Shown: in pieces, positions 36,402-45,538 of the stretch
How the letters are laid out: each line of letters opens with the position of its first letter
Position numbering within the stretch: the stretch's first letter is position 1
Origin: Brevibacillus invocatus
GTDB taxonomy: Bacteria > Bacillota > Bacilli > Brevibacillales > Brevibacillaceae
DNA: 64,000 nt
Assembly: GCF_003710915.1 (NCBI RefSeq)
Contig: NZ_RHHR01000010.1
Span: forward strand, 310,001 to 374,000
Reading direction: 5' to 3'
The notes under the pieces: generated by a model
Told to the model about the DNA's origin: nothing
The model's database searches: none
What the model saw: only the letters and a program-made list of their open reading frames with translations
Program-made: the position numbers and the translations under genes

Positions 36402-37274
36402 TTATCCATTCATGTCGAATGATTTGCTTGCTTGTTGTCTCGCAGCTTGTACGGTATTTTTCAAAAGCATAGTGATCGTCATCGGTCCGACTCCGCCTGG
36501 TACCGGCGTCAGGTAGCTAGCGGAATCCTTTACTTCGTCAAATTTGACATCTCCCACAAGCTTGCCTTCCTCATTGCGGTTGACACCTACATCGATCACA
36601 ACAGCTCCTGGCTTGACGTGCTCTTTTCCGATCATGTGCGCCTTGCCTGCTGCTACGACCAGAATATCCGCCATTTTAGTGAACGACGGAAGATCCTGGG
36701 TGCGTGAATGACACATCGTAACGGTCGCATTTTCTCTTTGAAGCAGAAGCGATACGGGTTTGCCTACGATATTGCTACGCCCGATCACAACAGCATGCTT
36801 GCCCGCGATTTGAGTTCCGGTCCGTTTGATCAGTTCAATGACTCCGTGCGGTGTGCATGGCAAAAGCGTTTCATTGCCGATGACCATGTTCCCAACATTG
36901 ATCGGATGAAAGCCATCCACATCTTTTTTCGGATCAATGGCATCCAACACGGCCTCCTCGGAGATGTGAGAAGGAAGTGGCAATTGAACCAATATCCCAT
37001 TAACGTTCGGATTTTGATTCAATTGCTGGATGATAGCCAACAATTCAGCTTCTGTGGTGGAAGCCTCTTTCAATATCAGCTCGGAACGAATCCCTACTTC
37101 CTCACAGCCTTTGGATTTTCCTCGCACATACGAATGAGAAGCGGGATCATCGCCCACCAGTATAACCGTCAAACCTGGCACTATCCCTTGTTTTTTCAGT
37201 TCTAGAACTTCCTCTGCCAATTCGGCACGAATACTTTTCGCTACTTCTTTTCCTTGAAGAATAGTTGCTGGCAT
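36402..37274 (-). CDS. folD: FolD bifunctional methylene-tetrahydrofolate dehydrogenase/cyclohydrolase
   Basis: Interconverts 5,10-methylene-, methenyl- and 10-formyl-THF with NADP. 290 residues with the conserved [19 protein letters not shown] region (active-site Lys near residue 55), [11 protein letters not shown], and the Rossmann motif [22 protein letters not shown]. It ends with PGGVGPMTI. It begins the folD-xseA-xseB-ispA minus-strand run. Confidence 0.97.
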   Translation of the reverse strand: MPATILQGKEVAKSIRAELAEEVLELKKQGIVPGLTVILVGDDPASHSYVRGKSKGCEEVGIRSELILKEASTTEAELLAIIQQLNQNPNVNGILVQLPLPSHISEEAVLDAIDPKKDVDGFHPINVGNMVIGNETLLPCTPHGVIELIKRTGTQIAGKHAVVIGRSNIVGKPVSLLLQRENATVTMCHSRTQDLPSFTKMADILVVAAGKAHMIGKEHVKPGAVVIDVGVNRNEEGKLVGDVKFDEVKDSASYLTPVPGGVGPMTITMLLKNTVQAARQQASKSFDMNG

Positions 37275-37361
37275 GGAGAAATAGCCTCCTTCATAACGTC
37301 GATACTCATAGTGTACCGATTTGAAAAGCTCATGTAAAGGCGAATCATAAAATGTTCATCA

Positions 37362-38324
37362 TTATATAATGTTCGCCTTTTGCTTCATCCAGCCTAACAT
37401 CGCAACACCGTATGCATTGTCTCCGGAGTAAACAGGATCACAAAAGTATAGCTTGGCTTTCACGGCTGGATGCTCCAGGCGATTGATCAGCCGTTCACGC
37501 ATGTACTGATTGGCCGCTACTCCCCCGACGATCAGAATGTCACGCGGCATCCCTTTTTCGAGAGCATGGCGCAATGCCTTTTCCAGTGTGTTGGCAATGC
37601 ACTGTTCGGTTGCTCGCGCGATATCTTCCTGATTCACTTGCCCCGCTTCAATCGCTCGCAATAGCGATGCTTCCGGACCTGAGAAACTGAAGTTCAGCCC
37701 GTCTACTGCTGAAGAAATACGGAAGTCTCCAGCCGCGTTTTTCGCGAGCTGCTCCAGTTGAGGTCCTGCTGGAAAAGACATTCCCATCGCCACACCAATC
37801 CGATCCACCAGTTGGCCGGCGTGCAGATCGATCGTTCCGCCGACTTTTTCGATCGCATATCCGGATTCGTGACGATCACACAGAAGGATCTCACTCGTTC
37901 CTCCTGACAGGTGCACGGCAAGAAAACGATTATTCGCAGGACGTTCTTCTGCTGTGTACTCCCCCGCTGCGATATGTCCTTCCTGATGAGTCGTCAGATA
38001 AAGAGGTACCTGCAAATAGATGGACAGAGATTTGGCCAAGCCTTCCCCTACCTTGAATACCGGCATATAGGATTGATCGACCGGACGCGGTTTCTCACTG
38101 ACGCAGACAGCAACGATCTCATAGGCATCCCATTTCATTTGTTCGCTTAGCTCCGGCAAGTTCATCACATGCTGAAAGACGGCCTCAGATTGCTGCAGGC
38201 CGCGCTTCCCCTCCTTTACCTTCAGGAGGCGCTTCGCTTCCGCCACAATCTGGCCGTCTTCCCGAGCCAAGCATAGTGATGTCCGGTAATTGCTCGTATC
38301 AATGCCCAACAATACCTTAGTCAT
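37362..38324 (-). CDS. TsaD/Kae1-like paralogue (O-sialoglycoprotein endopeptidase-annotated)
   Basis: 320 residues from ATG 38324, 7 bases after AGGGG. It has the ASKHA/Kae1 fold: LLGIDTSNYRTS at the N-terminus, HQEGH with metal ligands His113 and His117, HLSGGTSE, FPAGPQLEQLA, FSFSGPEA, LIVGGVAAN and SGDNAYGVA carrying Asp302. All three metal ligands of true TsaD are present. It is encoded away from tsaB/tsaE/tsaC, between folD and nusB, and is somewhat short and divergent, so it is more likely a paralogue than the t6A enzyme itself. Function is unknown. Confidence 0.8.
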   Translation of the reverse strand: MTKVLLGIDTSNYRTSLCLAREDGQIVAEAKRLLKVKEGKRGLQQSEAVFQHVMNLPELSEQMKWDAYEIVAVCVSEKPRPVDQSYMPVFKVGEGLAKSLSIYLQVPLYLTTHQEGHIAAGEYTAEERPANNRFLAVHLSGGTSEILLCDRHESGYAIEKVGGTIDLHAGQLVDRIGVAMGMSFPAGPQLEQLAKNAAGDFRISSAVDGLNFSFSGPEASLLRAIEAGQVNQEDIARATEQCIANTLEKALRHALEKGMPRDILIVGGVAANQYMRERLINRLEHPAVKAKLYFCDPVYSGDNAYGVAMLGWMKQKANII

Positions 38325-38340
38325 GCTTGTCCCCTGCCTT

Positions 38341-38745
38341 TTATGCCTGTGCCGTTTCACGAGCTTGCAGGAAGCTGGACAACACGCCATTGATGTAACG
38401 ATGGGATTGCTCATCACTAAAGAGCTTCGCGATCTCAATCGCTTCGTTCATGACTACCTTGTCAGGTGTCCCTGCTTCAAACATGATCTCATAGAAAGCA
38501 AGACGGAGAATGGCGCGGTCTACATTGGCAATCCGCTCCAACTGCCACCCACGCAGGTATTTCTTGATCTCATTATCGATTTCGTTCTTGTTCTGCAGAA
38601 CGCCGTCCAGCAAATAACGCAAAAATGTCGTATCCTCTTCGGAGTCTTCCATGACAAGGGCAACTGCCTCGTTCAGCGGAACTTCTGCCATGTCGATCTG
38701 AAACAGGCACTGGACTGCTTTTTCTCGTGCTGTTCTTCGTTTCAT
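38341..38745 (-). CDS. nusB: Transcription antitermination factor NusB
   Basis: Helical protein that with NusE promotes antitermination in rRNA operons. 134 residues from ATG 38745 (RBS TAGGTGA). Conserved start KRRTAREKAVQCLFQ, mid-region YLRGWQLERIANVDRAILRLAFYE and end VMNEAIEIAKLFSDEQSHRYINGVL (in pieces). Its stop is 17 bases before the TsaD paralogue start, so the two are probably co-transcribed. Confidence 0.95.
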   Translation of the reverse strand: MKRRTAREKAVQCLFQIDMAEVPLNEAVALVMEDSEEDTTFLRYLLDGVLQNKNEIDNEIKKYLRGWQLERIANVDRAILRLAFYEIMFEAGTPDKVVMNEAIEIAKLFSDEQSHRYINGVLSSFLQARETAQA

Positions 38746-38801
38746 TCCATTCACCTACTAATTAAAGTGAGTACGGGAGCGGACTTACTCCCACGCCAAT
38801 G

Positions 38802-39014
38802 CTACCGAAACTTTCCTGGTAGGATCCGATCGAGAATTTCTCGCAGATCTTCCTTGTGATCCAGCTTGCGGCCAATATAATATCCGGTTCCGATAAACAC
38901 GACAAAGACCAGTGTATCCCAAAACCCGACGATTAGGTAGATGATACCGAAAAAAATTCCGGCCAAGATCCCCAATAGCTTCCCCTTATGCTCCCATAAC
39001 AACTCCCAGATCAT
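38802..39014 (-). CDS. DUF2273 small membrane protein
   Basis: 70 residues with two membrane segments (about 11-30 and 34-53) and a charged C-terminal tail (KLDHKEDLREILDRILPGKFR, in part). I start at ATG 39014, after AAGGTGA. It follows amaP by 12 bases. In many Firmicutes DUF2273, AmaP and Asp23 proteins are encoded together and associate at the membrane. Confidence 0.85.
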   Translation of the reverse strand: MIWELLWEHKGKLLGILAGIFFGIIYLIVGFWDTLVFVVFIGTGYYIGRKLDHKEDLREILDRILPGKFR

Positions 39015-39026
39015 GGTGTTCACCTT

Positions 39027-39584
39027 CTATTCCACACGCTTACGAGCCGCGTAGTTTTCCTGCTGAGCCACTTCCGTCACGACAACCGCAACCTCAGAAA
39101 TCAAGATTCCTGTAATGGTCTCGACGTGTTCCTTGACGTCTGTCTGAAGCTTATTAGTCAGTTCAGGAAAAGGGGTTTCCCCATCTACAGAGACTCTCAG
39201 CGTAATCATTGTGCCGCTTTCCAGTACCTTGACCGAGGTGCGCAAATCACGCACTCCCTTTACTCGTCTGGCTGCGCGTTCCACAATCGTCTGGATCGTC
39301 TGGACTGTAATGTTAATTTCACCCAAATCGCTCTTCTGGCGAATGCCGCGATCTTCTTTGGTTTTCTTGAAACGGAAGGAGCTGAAAAAGAAACGGAGAC
39401 TGACAATGAGGAAAATGATCGCGACGATCAAGTAGGCGATATTAGTGCCCGCTAGAATTTGATCCATATAAGGCCGGAAGAGATCCGGGGAGAACCATCC
39501 GCTGGTCACGGCAATCATCACGCAGGATAAAACGATCAAAGCCAAGCTGTAAATCGCTAAGATAAACCGATCAAACAAATTCAC
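39027..39584 (-). CDS. amaP: Alkaline shock response membrane anchor protein AmaP
   Basis: 185 residues from GTG 39584, placed 8 bases after AAGGAG; an ATG six bases upstream is too close. Two membrane segments (about 7-27 and 46-66) are followed by an Asp23-like cytoplasmic domain (ITVQTIQTIVERAARRVKGVRDL, LTNKLQTDVKEHVETITG, in pieces). It is known to tether Asp23 to the membrane in Staphylococcus. It is separated from the Asp23 gene by a terminator, so the two have different transcripts here. Confidence 0.85.
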   Translation of the reverse strand: MNLFDRFILAIYSLALIVLSCVMIAVTSGWFSPDLFRPYMDQILAGTNIAYLIVAIIFLIVSLRFFFSSFRFKKTKEDRGIRQKSDLGEINITVQTIQTIVERAARRVKGVRDLRTSVKVLESGTMITLRVSVDGETPFPELTNKLQTDVKEHVETITGILISEVAVVVTEVAQQENYAARKRVE

Positions 39585-39663
39585 TTGCATCACTCCTTCA
39601 GCCCTGTCATGGTTAACTATCCGGGACAAGGCGCGATTCGTGGTGTTACCAAGGTATGTATGA

Positions 39664-39692
39664 GGAAAAATGCCCCCTGTTAGTAGGGGGCA
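39664..39692 (-). terminator. Terminator of the Asp23/Gls24 gene
   Basis: An 8-pair GC-rich stem TGCCCCCT/AGGGGGCA with a 6-base loop is followed by TTTTT on the minus strand. Confidence 0.9.
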
Positions 39693-39707
39693 TCTGTCCG
39701 CTGCTGC

Positions 39708-40139
39708 TTAGCGCACACGCTGATATTCTTCCACCACAGTAGCTGCTGCTGCAGGCGCTTTTTCTTCGGCTTTCAGCTCTACGTCAACGATATGTACATT
39801 TACTTCAACTACCGAAAGCCCTGTCATGGTCTCAATGGCATTGCGTACACTATCTTGAATATTTCGAGCGACATCCGGGATGCGGTGTCCATATTTTACA
39901 ATAATCGATACATCTACAGCCGCTTCACGGGAACCAACTTCGACACGTACCCCGCGAGCTATATTTTTACGGCCTAAACGTTCCGCTATGTCACCAACGA
40001 AACCGCCGCTCATCGATGCCACGCCTTCCACTTCAGACGCCGACATACCGGCAATCACTTCCAAGACTTCGGGAGCGATCTGGACCTTACCAAGTTCTGT
40101 TCTCTCTAAATCTGGAGTAAACTCTTCCACACTTCGCAC
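39708..40139 (-). CDS. Asp23/Gls24 family envelope stress response protein (YqhY-like)
   Basis: 143 residues with the single Asp23 domain: IAPEVLEVIAGMSASEVEGVASM, then DVSIIVKYGHRIPDVARNIQDSVRNAIETMTGL, and VVEVNVHIVDV, given in pieces. In bacilli the YqhY homologue lies just after accC and is linked to acetyl-CoA carboxylase balance; the same order is seen here, 58 bases downstream of accC. It probably forms a membrane-associated layer with AmaP and DUF2273. Confidence 0.9.
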   Translation of the reverse strand: MRSVEEFTPDLERTELGKVQIAPEVLEVIAGMSASEVEGVASMSGGFVGDIAERLGRKNIARGVRVEVGSREAAVDVSIIVKYGHRIPDVARNIQDSVRNAIETMTGLSVVEVNVHIVDVELKAEEKAPAAAATVVEEYQRVR

Positions 40140-40197
40140 CTCCCTTTGGATTTGTATTCCATTATACCAAGTAGACAGTCTTTTTACAAATTAGCTC

Positions 40198-41553
40198 TTA
40201 TTCGTCTTCGAGCTGGAGATCATAGGTCTCTAGGAATTTCGTATCAAAGTGACCACTGACGAATACCTCGTGGTCGAGAACTTTCAAGTGGAACGGAATT
40301 GTGGTAGAAATGCCATCCACGACAAACTCGTCCAGTGCCCGCTTCATCCGTTCGATCGCTTCTTCGCGATCTTTGCCCCATACGATCAATTTGGCAATCA
40401 TGGAATCGTAATAGGGAGGAATCGAATAGCCTGCATATGCCGCACTATCGACTCGAACTCCAAAGCCTCCTGGAGGCAGATACTCGGTAATGCGTCCAGG
40501 TGACGGCATGAAGTTCTTGGCTGGATTCTCTGCATTGATCCTGCATTCGATGGACCAGCCGTTCATTTTGATATCCTCTTGGGTAAAGGACAGCGGAGCT
40601 CCCGCAGCTACTGTCAGTTGTTCCTTGATCAAATCAAAGCCGGTAACCAGCTCTGTGACCGGATGCTCAACCTGAATCCTCGTATTCATTTCCATAAAGT
40701 AGAATTTGCCGTGTTTATCCAGCAAAAACTCTACTGTTCCCGCTCCGTGATAGGAAACGGCCTTTGCTGCCGCGACTGCTGCTTCGCCCATCTCTTTGCG
40801 AAGCTCTTCGCTAAGAGCTGGAGAAGGCGCTTCTTCAATCAATTTTTGGTGACGGCGCTGGATCGAGCAATCACGCTCTCCCAGATACACGGCATTGCCA
40901 TGCTTGTCAGCCATGATTTGAATCTCCACGTGACGCGGCCCTTCCACAAACTTCTCCAGGTAGACACCCGGATTGCCAAAGGCAGTCTTCGCTTCGTTCT
41001 GAGCTTGGCGAATCGCTTTTTCCAGGTCTTCATCATCGATAGCAACACGCATGCCACGTCCACCGCCGCCTGCTGTTGCCTTAACCATGACGGGATAGCC
41101 GATTTCGTTGGCAGTCTGAACCGCATCCTGCACGTCTTCGATCAAACCCTCTGTCCCCGGAACCGTCGGAACACCAGCTGATTTCATCGTGTCCTTGGCT
41201 GTAGACTTGTCACCCATTTTGACAATCGCTTCCGGATCAGGTCCGATAAAGGTGATGTTGCACGCTGCACAAATCTCAGCGAAGTCTGCATTCTCTGCCA
41301 GAAAGCCGTATCCCGGATGGATCGCATCTGCCCCCACCTTGGTCGCTACACTCATGATGCTCGTTACATTCAAATAACTCTCCTTGGATGCTTTGGGACC
41401 AATACAGTAGGCTTCGTCGGCCAATTTGACATGAAGCGCGTCACGATCCGCTTCGGAGTAGACAGCGACCGTACGAATGCCCAGCTCGCGGCATGCGCGG
41501 ATGACCCGCACAGCAATTTCTCCGCGGTTGGCAATCAATACTTTTTGAAACAT
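40198..41553 (-). CDS. accC: Acetyl-CoA carboxylase biotin carboxylase subunit
   Basis: Carboxylates the biotin on AccB with ATP and bicarbonate, first step of fatty acid synthesis. 451 residues from ATG 41553, after GGGGAG. Features: [23 protein letters not shown]-grasp loop [24 protein letters not shown] with [11 protein letters not shown], and [15 protein letters not shown]-like segment ([10 protein letters not shown]). It is 16 bases downstream of accB and precedes the Asp23-family gene. Confidence 0.97.
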   Translation of the reverse strand: MFQKVLIANRGEIAVRVIRACRELGIRTVAVYSEADRDALHVKLADEAYCIGPKASKESYLNVTSIMSVATKVGADAIHPGYGFLAENADFAEICAACNITFIGPDPEAIVKMGDKSTAKDTMKSAGVPTVPGTEGLIEDVQDAVQTANEIGYPVMVKATAGGGGRGMRVAIDDEDLEKAIRQAQNEAKTAFGNPGVYLEKFVEGPRHVEIQIMADKHGNAVYLGERDCSIQRRHQKLIEEAPSPALSEELRKEMGEAAVAAAKAVSYHGAGTVEFLLDKHGKFYFMEMNTRIQVEHPVTELVTGFDLIKEQLTVAAGAPLSFTQEDIKMNGWSIECRINAENPAKNFMPSPGRITEYLPPGGFGVRVDSAAYAGYSIPPYYDSMIAKLIVWGKDREEAIERMKRALDEFVVDGISTTIPFHLKVLDHEVFVSGHFDTKFLETYDLQLEDE

Positions 41554-41569
41554 TCCGCTCTCCCCCACC

Positions 41570-42082
41570 TTATTCTGGCTTCACCAAAAACAACGGCTGA
41601 CCGTATTCTACCAGTTGACCATCTTGAACCAGCACTTTTACGATCTCGCCATTTACTTCTGCCTCGATTTCATTGAATAGCTTCATCGCTTCTACGATGC
41701 ATACAACCTTGTTGGAGCTTACCTTGTCGCCAGCTTGGACATACGGTGGCTTGCCCGGCTCTGGAGCGCTGTAGAACGTTCCTACCATTGGCGACACGAT
41801 CTTGTGCAAGTTGGCATCATCTGCTGCTGAAGCTACCGGAGTTGCTGCTTTAGGCGCTTCTGCGACTAGCGGGGCAGCTGCTACTGCTGGAACACTTGGC
41901 ATAGGAGCAGCTACTGCCTGCACGACTGGCGCTTGTGCTACAGGCTGTGCCACAACTACGGTTTCTGTACCAGAAGTTTTTTTCAGCTTGATTTTTGTAC
42001 CCTCAGCCTCCAGCTTGAATTCATCAATGGAGGATTGATCGATCAACTTGATAATTTCTCGAATTTCATGGATTTTCAACAC
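41570..42082 (-). CDS. accB: Acetyl-CoA carboxylase biotin carboxyl carrier protein
   Basis: 170 residues from GTG 42082, 9 bases after AAGGAG. The N-terminus ([21 protein letters not shown]) is that of AccB; a Pro/Ala/Val-rich linker spans about 45-90. The C-terminal biotinyl domain carries the [10 protein letters not shown] motif whose Lys is biotinylated. It begins the accBC unit, with a good sigma-A promoter upstream. Confidence 0.95.
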   Translation of the reverse strand: MLKIHEIREIIKLIDQSSIDEFKLEAEGTKIKLKKTSGTETVVVAQPVAQAPVVQAVAAPMPSVPAVAAAPLVAEAPKAATPVASAADDANLHKIVSPMVGTFYSAPEPGKPPYVQAGDKVSSNKVVCIVEAMKLFNEIEAEVNGEIVKVLVQDGQLVEYGQPLFLVKPE

Positions 42083-42159
42083 GAATAAGCACTCCTTCAC
42101 TTCAGTAAATGTTTCAGGGAGTTATATATGTAACGATTAGGCAGACAGACCATAAACAC

Positions 42160-42188
42160 ATGGTAGCTTGTCGCCAGAAGCACGTCAA
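42160..42188 (-). promoter_or_regulatory. Sigma-A promoter of accBC
   Basis: On the minus strand TTGACG and TACCAT are separated by 17 bases, about 75 bases upstream of the accB start. Confidence 0.6.
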
Positions 42189-42190
42189 GA

Positions 42191-42234
42191 AAGGATTTCC
42201 CCTCTTTTCCAGCCAGAAAAGTGAGGAAATCCTT
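42191..42234 (-). terminator. Long stem-loop between spoIIIAH and accB
   Basis: AAGGATTTCC pairs with GGAAATCCTT and the stem continues inward with CTC/GAG and TTTTC/GAAAA. It lies 70 bases past the spoIIIAH stop and directly upstream of the accB -35. No strong T-run follows, so it may end spoIIIA transcription only in part or insulate the accBC promoter. Confidence 0.5.
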
Positions 42235-42304
42235 ACAATCATGCCCGATTTGGGCTGCTCTTATAAGTGATTTCTTTGCTTCAGCTCAATCTAAGCAGCG
42301 AGCT

Positions 42305-42949
42305 TTATGAAGCCTGGAATTTGACCGATACGTGGGTCGCCGGAACGTTCAGATGCTGTCTGATGTGGGCGATAATTTCTACAGCTTCATTGGAGCTCAG
42401 CTCGTTTTTTTGCACGACGACGGTCACTTTGTCATCCTGCATGAAGACGACAGCATCCTGATACCCGCTCGCCTTCAACAGTTCCTCCACATTCATGATC
42501 GCGTTGTCCTGGTTGGACAGTTCTTCGTATTTCGCTTTCGCTTCTGCAACAGCTTGCGGAGAAGATTCTGTATTGCCCATGATCGCCAGCTGCTCGTCTT
42601 TTTGCTGTTGAACTTGAGCTTCCCGCTTCATTTTGTAGCCCTGGAAGATTTCACTTGCCGTCTCGGAGACTGGTACGACCGCAGGTGCGTTGGTCTGAGG
42701 AGTATTTGTCTTGCCAGCTTGAGCTGCCGGCTGTTCGTTTTTGGAGCCGACTGGTGTAGCATCAGGCGCTTGATCTACCTGCTTCGACTCCACGACGACT
42801 CCGGAAATTTGCTCTTGCTTCTGAACGGCTTGCTGCTGCCCAGAAGTAGGCACCTGTTCTTGTGGTCCTTTGGCCAAATAGTAGCCGGAAAGAACCACCA
42901 TGACCGCCAACATCGTCAACAACCATACTGTTTGTCTTCTCAGAATCAT
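42305..42949 (-). CDS. spoIIIAH: Stage III sporulation protein SpoIIIAH
   Basis: Mother-cell membrane protein whose extracellular YscJ/FliF-like domain binds forespore SpoIIQ. 214 residues: a membrane segment at about 8-26 (VWLLTMLAVMVVLSGYYLA), a Gln/Ala/Pro-rich linker to about 95, and a conserved C-terminal domain (NVEELLKASGYQDAVVFMQDDKVTVVV in pieces, ending THVSVKFQAS). Last gene of the operon. Confidence 0.95.
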   Translation of the reverse strand: MILRRQTVWLLTMLAVMVVLSGYYLAKGPQEQVPTSGQQQAVQKQEQISGVVVESKQVDQAPDATPVGSKNEQPAAQAGKTNTPQTNAPAVVPVSETASEIFQGYKMKREAQVQQQKDEQLAIMGNTESSPQAVAEAKAKYEELSNQDNAIMNVEELLKASGYQDAVVFMQDDKVTVVVQKNELSSNEAVEIIAHIRQHLNVPATHVSVKFQAS

Positions 42950-42962
42950 TGCCCATTACCTC

Positions 42963-43604
42963 CTACCCTTTTTTAGGTAAAATGGATATCTTGTAAGCAG
43001 GGACGTCCAGAACCTTTTGCACGGCTTCTGTCATCCACGCTTTGACCTGGATGTTGTCTGCACCCTTCGCCACAACCAAAACCCCTCGAACCCTTGGCTT
43101 CATGGTCTTGATTACGACAGGCTGATCCTGTTTGCCGCCTTGCACGATGACCACTTCTTCATCCCTGCTCTGGTCGTTTTGATTGCGGGTCGCCTTTTCC
43201 TTGTCCGTCTCCTGATTGGTCGAGGATCGCGTGTTGGTGTTTTTTTCAACGATCAGCTCAGGAGTCGACTCTAGATTGACCATGACCTCAACATCCCCTA
43301 CTCCTACCACCGTTGACAAAATATCGCGCAGCTGCGTTTCGTAGATGTTCTCGTATTCTGCGATAATATCCGGTGCTGGAGAACTCCCCATTGCCGGACT
43401 GACCTGTTCACTTGTCGGTGGCCCCGTAGAATCGTTGTTGATCGAGCCAATGCCCAATGGTTGATCCTTTTCCACACGCATAAAGTCGGTCAAGATCATG
43501 ATTGCAATTCCAATTCCCAGGATGACGATAAAGTAATGCATCGGCTTTAGCTTTTTCGCCCCGCCCTCATCGCCTTCCCAAAGTTTTTTCCATTTTGCCA
43601 GCAT
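42963..43604 (-). CDS. spoIIIAG: Stage III sporulation protein SpoIIIAG
   Basis: Forms the large ring of the mother cell-forespore channel. 213 residues from ATG 43604, after GAGGTGA. One membrane segment (about 20-38), then the YscJ/FliF-type ring-building domain (EYENIYETQLRDILSTVVGVGDVEVMVN in pieces), with a Asn/Glu/Thr-rich insert (NTNTRSSTNQETDKEK in part) before a conserved C-terminus (PRVRGVLVVAKGADN). Stop lies 13 bases before spoIIIAH. Confidence 0.94.
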   Translation of the reverse strand: MLAKWKKLWEGDEGGAKKLKPMHYFIVILGIGIAIMILTDFMRVEKDQPLGIGSINNDSTGPPTSEQVSPAMGSSPAPDIIAEYENIYETQLRDILSTVVGVGDVEVMVNLESTPELIVEKNTNTRSSTNQETDKEKATRNQNDQSRDEEVVIVQGGKQDQPVVIKTMKPRVRGVLVVAKGADNIQVKAWMTEAVQKVLDVPAYKISILPKKG

Positions 43605-43635
43605 CCCTCTCACCTCGCTTTTGTGGATACATCCG

Positions 43636-44319
43636 TCATTGTTTTTCACTCTGGTGGGACTCGTCCGTGACCATCACCTGATCGTCAGCAAGTCCCCATT
43701 GAAGGGCGATATCGGTGGCAATCCGTGCGTGCATGAGATTTTTCTGCTGCACGGCAACCTCCATGTCGGGCGGTGCAAGCTCGTGGTCTACATCATCAGC
43801 TGGTGGACCTATCTGGATGTCTACGGGCTGGATCGGCTGAACAGGCTGGATCCGCGTTGTTTCTGTCTTTTGCTCTTGCGCACCTTCGCCGAGTACGAGT
43901 TCGATCCGTTGTATGGCAGGCTGGTCTGGATTGGATTTGTCCATCTGAATTTCTATATGCTGGACATCCCTTCCATATACTTGTTTCACTCTGGTTTTGA
44001 TTGCGGATGTTACCTGGGCTTGCACGTACGATGTGGTCTGGTCGTTCTGGTGACTTAACAATTTGCTAGTGATTCGCTTCCACTCTTCATCAGATGGCTT
44101 GTTCAGCTCCTCCTGGTAGCGATCCAGGCGCAAGGCCAAATCCTCCTGTGAGAGGTTGAAGAGAGAGAACAGCGGCGAGATGATCGTCAGCAGCAGGATC
44201 AAACCCATCACCATCTTGACGTAGCGCTGCAAGGTCGTATTGGGAAGAATCAGATCGAGAAAGGCTGCAAGCAATACGAGCAGAATGATCTTTTTAAGCC
44301 ACAGAGTTAACCAGGTCAT
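43636..44319 (-). CDS. spoIIIAF: Stage III sporulation protein SpoIIIAF
   Basis: 227 residues from ATG 44319. Two membrane segments at the N-terminus (LWLKKIILLVLLAAFLDLI and the MVMGLILLLTIISPLFSLF region), then a soluble domain with IEIQMDKSNPDQPAIQRIELVLG (in pieces), a ring-type domain of the same superfamily as SpoIIIAG. An extended Gln/Pro-rich tail is longer than in B. subtilis. It overlaps no neighbour and lies 9 bases past spoIIIAE. Confidence 0.92.
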   Translation of the reverse strand: MTWLTLWLKKIILLVLLAAFLDLILPNTTLQRYVKMVMGLILLLTIISPLFSLFNLSQEDLALRLDRYQEELNKPSDEEWKRITSKLLSHQNDQTTSYVQAQVTSAIKTRVKQVYGRDVQHIEIQMDKSNPDQPAIQRIELVLGEGAQEQKTETTRIQPVQPIQPVDIQIGPPADDVDHELAPPDMEVAVQQKNLMHARIATDIALQWGLADDQVMVTDESHQSEKQ

Positions 44320-44328
44320 CTTCTTCAC

Positions 44329-45522
44329 CTACCGAACCATCATGGAGATGTTGCCTGCTGCGATAATGATCGTGATTGCCAGAAAAAACATCAAGCCTAC
44401 TGTCGCCAGCGCAGCAAATACGAACAAGAGACTTTTTCCGATCGTCCCAAGTGCACTGATGATCGGACTGTTCCCGAGCGGCTGCAGGATCGCTGACGAA
44501 AGATTGTAGATCAACGCTAGAATCAGAATTTTCATCGCGGGAAAAGCACACATGATGATCAGCAGAATGACACCAGCTAGTCCGACTGCATTTTTTACGA
44601 GGAGCGATGCGTTCAGTACGGTGTCAGCAGCATCCGAGAACACGCGCCCGACCACCGGGACAAAGTTACCCGTAATGTATTTTGCTGTGCGCAAGGTGAC
44701 ACCGTCCGTGACGGCAGAAGTCGCTCCCTGGATCGATATGACGGCCAGAAAAATGGTCAAGAACGACCCCAGTACGCCCATCGCTATGTTTCGGAGCAGT
44801 GTAGCCAGCTGAGTCACTTTGTATCTTTCCGAGAACATGCTGACGATCGAGAGCATGGCCGAAAGAAAGAGTAAAGGAAAAACCACGTACGTGATCATCA
44901 TGCCGCTGATATTGATCATGAAGATAATCAGCGGATGAAACATCGTCGCCGTAGCCAGATTTCCCACTGATGCCAAAAGCGCGATTACCAGCGGGATCAT
45001 GGCTAGCATGAAGTCGGTCATACTGCTGATTGCATCTTTGGCGTACGTAATAGCGACGTGAAAGCTATTGATGGCGAGCACCATCAGGACGAGATAAGCG
45101 ATGGAGTAAGCTACCGTGGACACTGTATTTCGTTCAAAAGCATTTTGCATGGTTTCCAGGATCATGGCGAACACAGTGATGATGATAATGGAGCTGAGCA
45201 GCTTGCCGTTCATCAGGATTTCGTGGAAGGCGAACTTCGCCAGCCCTTTTAAGAATCCCGATAGACTAAAATCCCCTTCCTGCATCAAAAGCTGCACGAA
45301 CCCCTGCGACTTGAGGTCAGGAAGGTAGCCCTGGTATTCGCTTTGCAGCTTTCTCCAATATTGCTCCACTCCGTCCAGTTGCATGTGACTTACCTGCTGT
45401 TCGACAAGTTCATTGATCGGGCCTGAGGAAGGTGCTGCTGGCGTGTTCGCCGACACAGGAGCTTGTACCGGGACAAGCAGGAGGAGTAGGAAGAGCGCCA
45501 TGTACCATTTCAGTCGCGACAA
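44329..45522 (-). CDS. spoIIIAE: Stage III sporulation protein SpoIIIAE
   Basis: 397-residue polytopic membrane protein of the SpoIIIA channel complex. An N-terminal signal-like segment (FLLLLLVPVQAPVSA) is followed by an extracellular region and about 8 membrane segments, including VTYAKDAISSMTDFMLAMIPLVIALLASVG (in pieces). The GNFVPVVGRVFSDAADTVL loop is highly conserved in the family. It lies 16 bases downstream of spoIIIAD. Confidence 0.95.
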   Translation of the reverse strand: MSRLKWYMALFLLLLLVPVQAPVSANTPAAPSSGPINELVEQQVSHMQLDGVEQYWRKLQSEYQGYLPDLKSQGFVQLLMQEGDFSLSGFLKGLAKFAFHEILMNGKLLSSIIIITVFAMILETMQNAFERNTVSTVAYSIAYLVLMVLAINSFHVAITYAKDAISSMTDFMLAMIPLVIALLASVGNLATATMFHPLIIFMINISGMMITYVVFPLLFLSAMLSIVSMFSERYKVTQLATLLRNIAMGVLGSFLTIFLAVISIQGATSAVTDGVTLRTAKYITGNFVPVVGRVFSDAADTVLNASLLVKNAVGLAGVILLIIMCAFPAMKILILALIYNLSSAILQPLGNSPIISALGTIGKSLLFVFAALATVGLMFFLAITIIIAAGNISMMVR

Positions 45523-45538
45523 CTTTCATCCCCTCCCC

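Noticed and set aside
37336-37380. Terminator of the TsaD-like gene
   Set aside because: AAAGGCGAA/TTCGCCTTT arms exist, but the loop is 27 bases, the T-run is short and the arm overlaps the coding end. It is too weak to list.
40579-41181. A 200-residue plus-strand reading inside accC
   Set aside because: It is the antisense shadow of a conserved enzyme gene.
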